Source of the DNA: Rickettsia endosymbiont of Bryobia graminum
Lineage (GTDB): Bacteria > Pseudomonadota > Alphaproteobacteria > Rickettsiales > Rickettsiaceae
DNA length: 5,398 bases
Assembly: GCA_020881085.1 (NCBI GenBank)
Contig: JAJIYR010000064.1
Span: 1-5,398, forward strand
Direction: 5' to 3'
Of this stretch, positions 1 to 5,314 are shown piece after piece (within the stretch, counting starts at the first letter, position 1; each line of letters begins with the position of its first letter). The notes beneath the pieces are model-generated. The model had not been told where the DNA came from. It saw only the letters and a program-made list of their open reading frames with translations, and did not search any database. The translations under genes were made by a program, and so were the position numbers.

Positions 1-1
1 T

Positions 2-124
2 AAATTGGAGAAACTTAAAATCAAAACTAAGCTTAATCATTTTGCTATAAAGTATAAGTTATTGGTAAAAGCTAATCAATCTGCTTTTAAGGAATTACAT
101 AATATGAATGCTATTACAGCTTAG
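2..124 (+). CDS. C-terminal end of an unidentified protein (5' end outside window)
   Basis: An open frame enters from the left edge and runs 40 codons to a TAG at 122-124. The peptide is lysine-rich and mixed hydrophobic, ending in the residues HNMNAITA. Codons are AT-rich at the third position (aaa, tta, aat, gct), like the genes further right, which supports real coding sequence. I do not recognise the family, and 40 residues are too few to assign one. The stop overlaps by two bases the stop of a possible small gene on the opposite strand. A random open frame of this length in AT-rich DNA is possible but not very likely, because TAA and TAG are frequent there. Confidence 0.5.
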   Translation, partial: KLEKLKIKTKLNHFAIKYKLLVKANQSAFKELHNMNAITA

Positions 125-264
125 TGCGTAACATGAGTAAAATACTTTGGAGGAAGAGCTTTAATGCCTTGCTTATTAGAGTTGCCAAGGGTTCCAACTA
201 TAGGAAACGCAAGTATAATAATAAAGAGAATAGTTATTTTATTTAATGGCAATTTATATCTCAT
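121..264 (-). CDS. possible small exported or single-membrane-segment protein, 47 aa
   Basis: A short minus-strand frame starts with ATG at 264-262 and ends with TAA at 123-121. The predicted N-terminus has a basic head (MRYKLPLNK), then a hydrophobic core of about 15 residues (ITILFIIILAFPIVG), then a polar tail ending in KYFTHVTH. This is the shape of a signal peptide or one membrane anchor. There is no cysteine, so it is not a lipoprotein. A modest Shine-Dalgarno-like TAGG lies about 7 bases before the ATG. The frame is convergent with the preceding gene and divergent from hemB, a natural place for a small gene. I recognise no family. AT-rich noncoding DNA often yields hydrophobic short frames by chance, so it stays a candidate. 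Confidence 0.35.
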   Translation of the reverse strand: MRYKLPLNKITILFIIILAFPIVGTLGNSNKQGIKALPPKYFTHVTH

Positions 265-413
265 GATATTACCTATAGTTTATAGTAAGTATGTTATTAT
301 GATAAGCCTATTCAGGATAAATTAATATATTTTTTTGATATATAAAAAAACATTCTTGCAGCTTTAAATGAAAAATACTAGACTTGCCTAGATATATTAG
401 GGAGGATTTAGAT
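265..413 (+). other. intergenic leader upstream of hemB
   Basis: This spacer separates the candidate small minus-strand gene from hemB and should hold the hemB promoter. Visible structures are an A/T hairpin with seven Ts (330-336), a 7-base loop and seven As (344-350), and a weak inverted repeat around 270-287 (ctata/tatag arms). TTGATA at 335-340 resembles a -35 box but no good -10 box lies 16-18 bases downstream, so I do not name a promoter. Seven-base A and T tracts may bend the DNA or act as an UP-like element; that is inference. Confidence 0.4.
401..405 (+). promoter_or_regulatory. Shine-Dalgarno site that fixes the hemB start
   Basis: GGAGG at 401-405, preceded by another G at 400, lies 8 bases before the ATG at 414. 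It is the best ribosome binding site in the window. It decides against the in-frame TTG at 384, which would add ten residues and has no comparable site. Confidence 0.85.
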
Positions 414-1400
414 ATGTATCCAATAGTAAGATTGAGAAGAAATAGGAAAGCTCTGTGGTTAAGAGAATTGGTAGCTGAGAACAGCTTGAGAGCTAGCGAT
501 TTAGTATTAGCATTATTTGTAGTAGAGGGTGAAAATCAACGACAGGAAATAAAATCTATGCCTGGTATCTATAGATTATCTATAGATCAAGTAGTACTTA
601 CTGCTAAGCAAGCTTCTGAAAATAGCATCAAAGCTATAGCGTTATTTCCTTGTATTGATCAGGATTTAAAAAGTGATAATGCTGATGAGGCGTATAATCT
701 TGACAACTTAATGTGCAGAACTATCAGAACAATAAAGCGCGCTAATATAGATATTGGTATAATATGTGACGTAGCATTAGATCCTTATACTTCTCATGGA
801 CATGATGGTATTTTATATAATGGTGACGTAGATAATGATAAAACGGTTGAAGCATTAAGTAATCAGGCATTAGTTTTAGCAAAGGCTGGAGCTGATATTG
901 TTGCGCCATCGGATATGATGGACGGAAGGATTTTAGCAATTCGTGAAATATTAGATTCGCAAGGTTTTATTAATGTGAATATCTTATCTTATGCAGCAAA
1001 ATATGCCTCAAGTTTTTATTCTCCTTTTCGAGATGCTCTAAATAATAATAAAAAAAACTATTTAAATAAAGCAACATATCAAATGGATGTTCGTAATTCT
1101 AGAGAAGCATTGTTAGAAATAGAGCATGACATTGCTGAAGGAGCGGATATGATAATGATTAAGCCAGGTTTAATGTTTTTGGATATTATTCGTGAGGCAT
1201 CTAATAATTTTAATACTAATATATTTGCTTATCAAGTTAGTGGTGAATACGCCATGTTAAAATTTGCAGCTCAAGCTGGAGCTTTGGATTGGGAAGCTTC
1301 CTTAATTGAATCATTGATGTGTTTTAAACGTGCTGGAGCAAGTGTAATTGTTACGTATGCAGCTCTAGAGGCTGCTAAAATTTTAAATCAACAGATCTAA
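414..1400 (+). CDS. hemB: delta-aminolevulinic acid dehydratase (porphobilinogen synthase), Mg-dependent type
   Basis: HemB condenses two molecules of 5-aminolevulinate to porphobilinogen in the cytosol, the second step of heme synthesis in this lineage. Starting at ATG 414 the protein has 328 residues, normal for the family. The N-terminus YPIVRLRRNRK matches the usual R-x-R-R-N-R opening. The two Schiff-base lysines are visible: K196 in SYAAKYASSFYSPFRDA and K250 in MIKPGLMFLDIIRE. The metal region at about 119-132 reads DVALDPYTSHGHDG. The zinc-binding cysteines of the animal or yeast type (DVCLC...HC) are replaced by Ala/Asp, as in the magnesium-dependent, zinc-independent bacterial enzymes such as that of Pseudomonas. 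GEYAM (277-281) is also typical. The gene looks intact and stands alone, with a 250-base spacer behind it. An upstream TTG at 384 is possible but much less likely than the ATG with its strong ribosome binding site. Confidence 0.97.
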   Translation: MYPIVRLRRNRKALWLRELVAENSLRASDLVLALFVVEGENQRQEIKSMPGIYRLSIDQVVLTAKQASENSIKAIALFPCIDQDLKSDNADEAYNLDNLMCRTIRTIKRANIDIGIICDVALDPYTSHGHDGILYNGDVDNDKTVEALSNQALVLAKAGADIVAPSDMMDGRILAIREILDSQGFINVNILSYAAKYASSFYSPFRDALNNNKKNYLNKATYQMDVRNSREALLEIEHDIAEGADMIMIKPGLMFLDIIREASNNFNTNIFAYQVSGEYAMLKFAAQAGALDWEASLIESLMCFKRAGASVIVTYAALEAAKILNQQI

Positions 1401-1556
1401 GTTCTATAAATATTTTAGTGAATTTTATATTTTGAATTATTTTTTAGTAAGAATTAATAAGATTTTTTAGAGTAATAATGGTTTCTATTTTAAAAAACTT
1501 GTAATTTGAGCAAAAAGAAACAAAATTAATTTAACTAGAAATATTCATAGAACTTA
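1398..1556. repeat. inverted repeat bracketing about 159 bases, MITE-like or palindromic element remnant
   Basis: The left arm taagttctataaatattt (1398-1415) pairs with the right arm aaatattcatagaactta (1539-1556) at 17 of 18 positions, with one A-C mismatch at 1408/1546. The left arm includes the hemB stop codon. The 123 bases between the arms are AT-rich, noncoding and only weakly self-complementary. The arrangement resembles a small non-autonomous element with terminal inverted repeats. Rickettsiales are also known to carry palindromic repeat elements of roughly this size. Chance pairing of AT-rich DNA is less likely for 17 of 18 bases that include a GTTCTAT core, but one copy alone cannot prove an element. 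Confidence 0.4.
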
Positions 1557-1590
1557 AATTAGTAAATATCAATTTTTCTTTTGCTAGGAA

Positions 1591-1627
1591 TTTATATCAA
1601 ATAGCATATAATGTTGTTTGATATAAA
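1591..1627. promoter_or_regulatory. strong palindrome over the presumed sco promoter
   Basis: The arms tttatatcaaa (1591-1601) and tttgatataaa (1617-1627) are perfect 11-base inverted repeats. Pairing continues inward through 1602-1607 and 1611-1616, giving a 17-base-pair stem (two G-T pairs) around a 3-base loop. A perfect TATAAT lies at its centre (1607-1612). If that box is the -10 element, transcription would start near 1619 and the left arm would not be transcribed, which favours an operator for a dimeric DNA-binding protein. If transcription comes from upstream, the RNA would instead fold into a hairpin 23 bases before the sco start. No U-run follows on either strand, so it is not a typical terminator. 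Confidence 0.5.
1607..1612 (+). promoter_or_regulatory. -10 box (TATAAT), probable sco-ccmD-ccmE promoter
   Basis: The sequence matches the sigma-70 -10 consensus exactly and lies 39 bases before the sco ATG. The nearest -35-like hexamer, TTGCTA at 1581-1586, is 20 bases upstream, longer than the usual 16-18. The promoter may therefore be weak or activator-dependent, or the match may be chance in AT-rich DNA. Confidence 0.4.
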
Positions 1628-1650
1628 GAGTAATTAGGTAATTAATCAAA

Positions 1651-2274
1651 ATGAAAGAAAAAAACCATTCTAATATCGCAATAAAAGTAATTATAACGTT
1701 GGGATTAGTAGTAGCTGTAACTTCTTTATACTTATTATTATCCATTGAAGTTCCGCCAAAGCCCCTTGTAGGTCAAGGAGAAGTATATAAGGATGATGTT
1801 CAAATTGGAGGGGATCTTCAGTTAATTGATCAAAATGGTAAAGTTTTTACTAATGATAATTTGAAAGGAAAATTGACTTTAATTTATTTTGGTTTTACTT
1901 ATTGCCCTGATATTTGTCCTACTTCATTACAAAAAATATTAGAAGTTTATAATACTCTACGAAAATATAATATTAATATTCAGTTTGTATTTATAACAAT
2001 AGACCCAGAACGTGATACTCCAAGTATTCTTAAGGAATACTTAAAGCATTATAATCCTCATTTTATTGGTCTTACTGGTAGTGAAAAGCAAATTAAAGAT
2101 GTTGCTGATAAATTTAAAGTATATTACGCAAAAGTAGATAATGAAAGTCATGATTATATGATGGATCATTCTTCTTTTGTTTATTTGATGAACCAAGATG
2201 GAAAATATATTAAGCATTTTTATTTTAATTCTGGTCCACAAGATATTATAGATTACGTTAGATTAATGCCGTAA
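1651..2274 (+). CDS. SCO1/SenC/PrrC family copper chaperone for cytochrome c oxidase assembly
   Basis: Sco proteins are membrane-anchored thioredoxin-fold proteins facing the periplasm. They deliver copper to, or reduce the cysteines of, the CuA site in subunit II of cytochrome oxidase. The 207-residue protein has one N-terminal membrane segment (about residues 9-32, [20 protein letters not shown]). A thioredoxin-like domain with [16 protein letters not shown] near 52-67 follows. The copper-binding motif [10 protein letters not shown] has C85 and C89, the family signature TIDPERDTP is at 116-124, and the third copper ligand H173 is in MDHSSFVYL. All three ligands are present and the length is normal. 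An AGG at 1636-1638 lies 12 bases before the ATG, a weak ribosome binding site. The next gene starts 4 bases after the stop, so it probably heads an operon with the ccmD-like gene and ccmE. In many Rickettsiales it is annotated simply as a SCO2-like protein. Confidence 0.94.
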   Translation: MKEKNHSNIAIKVIITLGLVVAVTSLYLLLSIEVPPKPLVGQGEVYKDDVQIGGDLQLIDQNGKVFTNDNLKGKLTLIYFGFTYCPDICPTSLQKILEVYNTLRKYNINIQFVFITIDPERDTPSILKEYLKHYNPHFIGLTGSEKQIKDVADKFKVYYAKVDNESHDYMMDHSSFVYLMNQDGKYIKHFYFNSGPQDIIDYVRLMP

Positions 2275-2278
2275 GAAA

Positions 2279-2395
2279 ATGTTATATATATTAAGTTCCT
2301 ATTTATTTGCATTTATTCTTCTTATTAGTTTATTAATAAAAAGCTTTTGGGATTATAATAAAATTAGGTCTAATGCAAAAGAAAGCAAAAAATAG
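2279..2395 (+). CDS. ccmD: CcmD-like heme exporter small subunit, 38 aa
   Basis: A small frame starts with ATG at 2279, 4 bases after the sco stop, and ends with TAG at 2393-2395. It overlaps the start of ccmE by 23 bases in another frame. The 38-residue product has one hydrophobic segment (about residues 3-22, [18 protein letters not shown]), then a positively charged tail ([16 protein letters not shown]). This is the layout of CcmD, a tiny single-span protein of the CcmABCD heme-handling complex that helps release heme-loaded CcmE. Position directly before ccmE is the classical place for ccmD. CcmD sequences are very divergent and this one is short (E. coli's is about 69 residues), so the call rests on size, topology and synteny rather than on motifs. 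ccmC, its usual upstream partner, is absent here; sco takes that place. An unrelated small membrane protein cannot be excluded. Confidence 0.62.
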   Translation: MLYILSSYLFAFILLISLLIKSFWDYNKIRSNAKESKK

Positions 2396-2765
2396 GTTAA
2401 AGATTCTATTATTTTGCCTATTATGCTCTAGTATAGGCATTTATATTATTCTATATAATCTTAAAGATAATATTGCTTTTTTTTATCCTCCATCAAAAAT
2501 TAATGAAGTAAAATTAGGTCAGGAATTTAGAATAGGAGGATTAGTAAAGATAGGATCAATACAAAAAATCTCAGCAGATAAAGTTGAGTTTATTATCACT
2601 GATCATATTCGAGAGCAGAAAATATTTTATCAAGGTGTATTACCTGCCTTATTTCGTGAGAGTCAAGGAATAGTAGCAGTAGGAAAGATCTCGGATAATA
2701 TTTTTATTGCTAAAGAATTATTAACTAAACATGATGAGAATTACTCTCCTGTAAAAATTGATTGA
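2373..2765 (+). CDS. ccmE: cytochrome c-type biogenesis heme chaperone CcmE
   Basis: CcmE is a membrane-anchored periplasmic heme chaperone of the System I cytochrome c maturation pathway. It binds heme covalently and passes it to the CcmF/H ligase. The 130-residue protein has a basic N-terminus ([10 protein letters not shown]), one membrane segment (about 11-29) and an OB-fold domain. Family motifs in order are [11 protein letters not shown] (52-62), [23 protein letters not shown] (starting at 84, with the LFRE-x-QG signature) and the heme-attachment motif TKHDENYSP with H120 and Y124. The usual LFREGQG has Ser in place of its second Gly. The protein ends only six residues after Y124, so it lacks the long flexible tail of many relatives, as expected for compact rickettsial versions. 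Its start lies inside the ccmD-like gene, which suggests translational coupling; TAGGT at 2365-2369 is a close, weak ribosome binding site. Confidence 0.96.
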   Translation: MQKKAKNRLKILLFCLLCSSIGIYIILYNLKDNIAFFYPPSKINEVKLGQEFRIGGLVKIGSIQKISADKVEFIITDHIREQKIFYQGVLPALFRESQGIVAVGKISDNIFIAKELLTKHDENYSPVKID

Positions 2766-2776
2766 TTTGTATAATA

Positions 2777-4735
2777 TTACTTATCTAAGTCTTGATTAAT
2801 CATTCTTTCCATAATCTTTTTTGCTATATTGCTTGCAGTAATGCCAAAGTAAGAATATAGGTCATTTGCTGGAGCGGAGGCTCCAAATTGATCCATGCCA
2901 AAAAACATGCCATCTTTATCTATAATTCGGTGCCAGCCAAAGCTACTTGCTGCTTCTATGGCCACTTTTAACTTATTATTAGATAAGAGACTTTGAATAT
3001 ATCGAGGATCTTGTTGGAAAAATAATTCAAAAGATAATATAGAAACTACTTTGACTTTCAAATTATAATTATTAAGAATTTCTTTAGTCTGTAAAGCTAT
3101 TGATACTTCGGATCCACTTGCAAATATAGTAATATCGCTATTTTTATCTTCAGTTACTATATAACCACCTTTTTTTTGATCACCCTCTTTAGTGATTTGG
3201 GGTAAGTTTTGTCTAGTTAAGGCAATGGTGGTAGGGATTCGTTTATTTGCTAAGGCTGTTTTCCATGCTTGCTTTGTTTCAATATAATCAGCAGGACGTA
3301 TTAGATTCATATTAGGTAAAGCTCGTAGGCTTGCTAGATGTTCAATAGGTTGATGAGTAGGTCCATCTTCTCCAAGACCAATTGAGTCATGGGTTAATAT
3401 ATAAATAACTTGTTGTTGCATTAGAGCAGATAGTCGTATTGCTGGTTTCATATAATCAGAAAATACCAAGAAAGTAGCTCCTACTGGTAAAAATCCTGAT
3501 AAAGCTAATCCATTCATTATAGCAGCCATAGCATGCTCTCTGACACCGTAATGAATATAATTACCACTAAAATCATCCTTAGTAATAATTTTGCTAACAC
3601 TATTTTTTATATTATTAGAGGGGGCAAGATCTGCTGAACCAAAAATAATTTTATCAGATTGTTTTGCTAATATTTCTATAATTTTACCAGAAGAGGTTCT
3701 AGTAGCTTCATCTTTAGTAGTTATTGGTATATGATCTAAAAATTCTGAATTAATATCAACTTTATTTAAGTAATTTTTTTGCTCTATACTTAAATTATTA
3801 AATTCATTATTCCAGTTATCGTAATCTTCTCTGTTTCTAAGCCAAGCATCTGACCATATATTTTTTAAATCATCGGGAATATAAAATTCTTCATCTTTAA
3901 AGCCTAGATGTTCTTTGAGGAGTTTAATTTCTTCTTTGCCTAGTGGTGAGCCATGAGCGCTAGCAGAATTTACTTTATTAGCGCAGCCTTTAGCAATTAA
4001 AGTGCGGCAAGAAATAAAATATGGTTTATCTGAGTTTTGAGCATTAGCTAGAGCTCTGGCTATTTGCTCAAAATTATGACCATCTATAGTTTCAATATTC
4101 CAGCCAAGAGCTTGAAATTTAAGTAAATGTTCCTCTGATACTGCTAAATTTGTTGGACCATCAATTGATATTTTATTATCATCAAATAAGACTACTAAGT
4201 TATTGAGGGATAAATGTCCAGCAATAGAGGCTGCTTCATAACTTATACCTTCCATTAAGCAACCATCTCCAACTATGCAATAAACCTTATTATTACTAAT
4301 AGATTTTCCTAATTTTTGCTGATATTTCTTTTGGGCAATAGCCATTCCTACTGAATTAGCAAATCCTTGACCAAGAGGGCCTGTAGTAGTTTCAATAGCC
4401 TCATATGCCCCATATTCTGGATGCCCTGGTGTTTTTGAATGAAGACTACGAAATTGCTTTAGATCTTCTAGGTAGAAATCCTTATAATTTGCAAGATAAT
4501 AGAAACTATATAGTAACATAGATCCGTGACCTGCAGATAGAACCAAGCGATCACGATTAAACCAAGTTGGGTTAGTTGGATTAAATTTTAGAAAATCAAA
4601 CGCCAAAATTGTCATAACATCTGCCATACCAAGAACCATTCCAGGATGGCCTGATTTAGCTTTTTCTATTGCATCGCTTGCTAAGATTCTTATGCAATTG
4701 CTTAATTTTAAATATTCTTGTAAGTTTTTTAACAT
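2777..4735 (-). CDS. tkt: transketolase
   Basis: Transketolase is a cytosolic thiamine diphosphate and magnesium enzyme. It moves two-carbon units between sugar phosphates in the non-oxidative pentose phosphate pathway, linking fructose 6-phosphate and glyceraldehyde 3-phosphate to ribose and erythrose phosphates. The 652 residues match the usual 650-670. The N-terminal domain has KSGHPGM (H30), SAGHGSML (68-73), GPLGQGFANSVGMA (119-132) and the cofactor motif GDGCLMEG...DDNKISIDG (156-193, metal ligands D157 and N187). The middle domain has HYGVREHAMA with catalytic E400, and GEDGPTHQPIEH (455-466). The C-terminal domain contains FASGSEV (538-543) and DQFGASAP. Every key residue is present and no frameshift is seen. 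The gene converges on ccmE with 11 bases between stops. The ATG at 4735 gives the normal distance to SGHPG, but no Shine-Dalgarno sequence is visible before it. Only about 25 bases separate the start from an insertion sequence. Confidence 0.98.
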   Translation of the reverse strand: MLKNLQEYLKLSNCIRILASDAIEKAKSGHPGMVLGMADVMTILAFDFLKFNPTNPTWFNRDRLVLSAGHGSMLLYSFYYLANYKDFYLEDLKQFRSLHSKTPGHPEYGAYEAIETTTGPLGQGFANSVGMAIAQKKYQQKLGKSISNNKVYCIVGDGCLMEGISYEAASIAGHLSLNNLVVLFDDNKISIDGPTNLAVSEEHLLKFQALGWNIETIDGHNFEQIARALANAQNSDKPYFISCRTLIAKGCANKVNSASAHGSPLGKEEIKLLKEHLGFKDEEFYIPDDLKNIWSDAWLRNREDYDNWNNEFNNLSIEQKNYLNKVDINSEFLDHIPITTKDEATRTSSGKIIEILAKQSDKIIFGSADLAPSNNIKNSVSKIITKDDFSGNYIHYGVREHAMAAIMNGLALSGFLPVGATFLVFSDYMKPAIRLSALMQQQVIYILTHDSIGLGEDGPTHQPIEHLASLRALPNMNLIRPADYIETKQAWKTALANKRIPTTIALTRQNLPQITKEGDQKKGGYIVTEDKNSDITIFASGSEVSIALQTKEILNNYNLKVKVVSILSFELFFQQDPRYIQSLLSNNKLKVAIEAASSFGWHRIIDKDGMFFGMDQFGASAPANDLYSYFGITASNIAKKIMERMINQDLDK

Positions 4736-4760
4736 TTGATTTTTATAATTTTATTATGAA
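4736..4760 (-). promoter_or_regulatory. residual tkt leader between start codon and IS
   Basis: Only about 25 AT-rich bases lie between the tkt ATG and the IS end. Read on the minus strand they contain CATAAT (4757-4752) and TATAAA-like stretches that could act as a -10 box. A matching -35 box would have to lie inside the IS, and I see no good one at the right distance. No purine-rich ribosome binding site is visible. Confidence 0.3.
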
Positions 4761-4766
4761 CGCTCT

Positions 4767-4782
4767 ACGGGGCAAGCCCCGT
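4767..4782. repeat. IS right-end hairpin (transposase 3' side)
   Basis: The sequence acggggcaagccccgt is a 7-base-pair palindrome with a central AA. Outward pairing is imperfect (T4766-G4783, C4765-G4784). It lies 15 bases beyond the tnpA stop, where the right-end hairpin recognised by IS200/IS605 transposases is expected. Confidence 0.7.
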
Positions 4783-4797
4783 GGTATCTGTGTCGAG

Positions 4798-5232
4798 CTA
4801 AAGGTCGAGTACAAGCTGCGCTTGCCCCATATCTTCCTGCCCCTGATGTTCTATATACCGTTTGATTACATGCTCATTGATTCCAACAGTCGAGACGAAA
4901 CATCCATCTGACCAAATCCACTCACTTCCCCAATAAGCTCTCATCATATCTTCAAACTTCCCTTTTAATAATTCACTCGTTATAGATTTTATTGTCCTCA
5001 CCAAATCGCTAACTTTTACCTTTGGTGGTATTGACAGATGCCTATGAATGTTGTCTGTAGCATGATTTATCGTCAATAATTTCACCGCAGGTATATTTTG
5101 CGATACCTGCTTCAGAATTTCTTGAAAAGATCCAAAGCTACCATCATTAAATATTTTTCGTCTGAATTTACTAACCAGCACCCAAAGGTATTCACATTGG
5201 CAAGCACAGTCACCTTGTTTCCTAGTCGGCAT
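4798..5232 (-). CDS. tnpA: IS200/IS605-family transposase TnpA, probably inactive
   Basis: TnpA of this family is a small Y1 HUH single-strand transposase that works as a dimer. The 144-residue frame is full length and free of stops. Recognisable segments are RKQGDCACQCEY (4-15), SKFRRKIF (21-28), NHATDNIHRHLSIPP (56-70), AYWGSEWIWSDGCFVSTVG (99-117) and VIKRYIEHQ (122-130) with the catalytic tyrosine Y126. The HUH site, normally D-H-x-H, reads D-N-I-H: the first histidine is asparagine (N61, codon AAC), which should remove a metal ligand. Leu-Trp follows Tyr15 where relatives have a histidine (YH..V..TKYR), and C111 stands where Tyr is usual before FVST. These changes point to decay by missense mutation. 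The start is ATG 5232-5230 with GGTGA close before it and an in-frame stop two codons upstream. Confidence 0.88.
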   Translation of the reverse strand: MPTRKQGDCACQCEYLWVLVSKFRRKIFNDGSFGSFQEILKQVSQNIPAVKLLTINHATDNIHRHLSIPPKVKVSDLVRTIKSITSELLKGKFEDMMRAYWGSEWIWSDGCFVSTVGINEHVIKRYIEHQGQEDMGQAQLVLDL

Positions 5233-5269
5233 GCGTCACCATAACAGAAAGAGATGGGGAGCGCTACAT

Positions 5270-5289
5270 CCACGGGGCAAGCCCCGTGG
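5270..5289. repeat. IS left-end hairpin (transposase 5' side), perfect 20-base palindrome
   Basis: Bases 5270-5289 form a perfect palindrome with 9-base arms (ccacggggc / gccccgtgg) around AA. Its centre is shared with the palindrome at the other IS end. It lies 38 bases upstream of the tnpA start. In IS200 the left-end hairpin is both a transposase recognition site and a shield against outside transcription. Confidence 0.75.
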
Positions 5290-5294
5290 TTTTT
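5270..5294 (+). terminator. rho-independent terminator-like structure at the IS edge
   Basis: On the + strand the GC-rich palindrome (an 8-base-pair stem with a CAAG loop is physically likely) is followed directly by five Ts (5290-5294). This is the form of an intrinsic terminator for + strand transcription leaving the IS toward the right. The minus strand shows no T-run after the stem, so tnpA transcription would not be stopped here. Confidence 0.45.
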
Positions 5295-5314
5295 ACGCGT
5301 GTATAAAAAAAGTA

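Larger units (their letters stand above)
1401..1650. other. 250-base noncoding spacer between hemB and sco
   Basis: No coding frame worth reporting is seen on either strand. The first part (to 1556) is bracketed by an 18-base inverted repeat, described separately. A weak AT-only stem-loop may exist between AAGATTTTTTA (about 1459-1469) and TTTTAAAAAACTT (about 1488-1500). It lacks a GC-rich stem, so it is a poor candidate for the hemB terminator. The last 60 bases contain a TATAAT box inside a strong palindrome and lead into sco. Confidence 0.6.
4761..5298 (-). mobile_element. IS200/IS605-family insertion sequence, single transposase gene, about 540 bases
   Basis: The element consists of one tnpA gene on the minus strand flanked by GC-rich palindromes (4767-4782 and 5270-5289) that share acggggcaagccccgt. 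Subterminal hairpins in place of terminal inverted repeats are the hallmark of this family, whose transposase cuts single-stranded DNA at sites guided by the hairpins. The body is visibly richer in G+C than the surroundings: 31 of 60 bases at 4801-4860 against 19 of 60 at 4081-4140 inside tkt. No tnpB or other cargo is present. Exact ends are uncertain because these elements make no target duplication. Nearby ACGC at both edges (4760-4763 and 5295-5298) may be chance. Confidence 0.82.

Noticed and set aside
330..350. T7/A7 hairpin as a rho-independent terminator for a leftward gene
   Set aside because: The stem has no G or C and would be unstable; it is more likely simple AT-tract sequence in the hemB leader.
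384..413. TTG start for hemB, ten residues upstream
   Set aside because: The ATG at 414 has GGAGG 8 bases before it and gives the standard HemB N-terminus; the TTG has no such support.
742..939. 65-codon minus-strand frame inside hemB
   Set aside because: It is a shadow of a well-conserved gene, with no ribosome binding site or recognisable domain.
2041..2241. 66-codon minus-strand frame inside sco
   Set aside because: It is a shadow frame rich in Ile, Met and Lys, as expected from the reverse of AT-rich coding DNA.
4669..4911. 80-codon + strand frame across the tkt start and the IS right end
   Set aside because: It spans a junction between tkt antisense and the IS and has no protein-like motif.
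4767..5289. The two GC-rich palindromes as a CRISPR array
   Set aside because: There are only two copies, about 500 bases apart, bracketing a transposase; they are IS end hairpins.
4760..5298. ACGC at both IS edges as a target-site duplication
   Set aside because: IS200/IS605 elements do not make target duplications, and a 4-base match is expected by chance.
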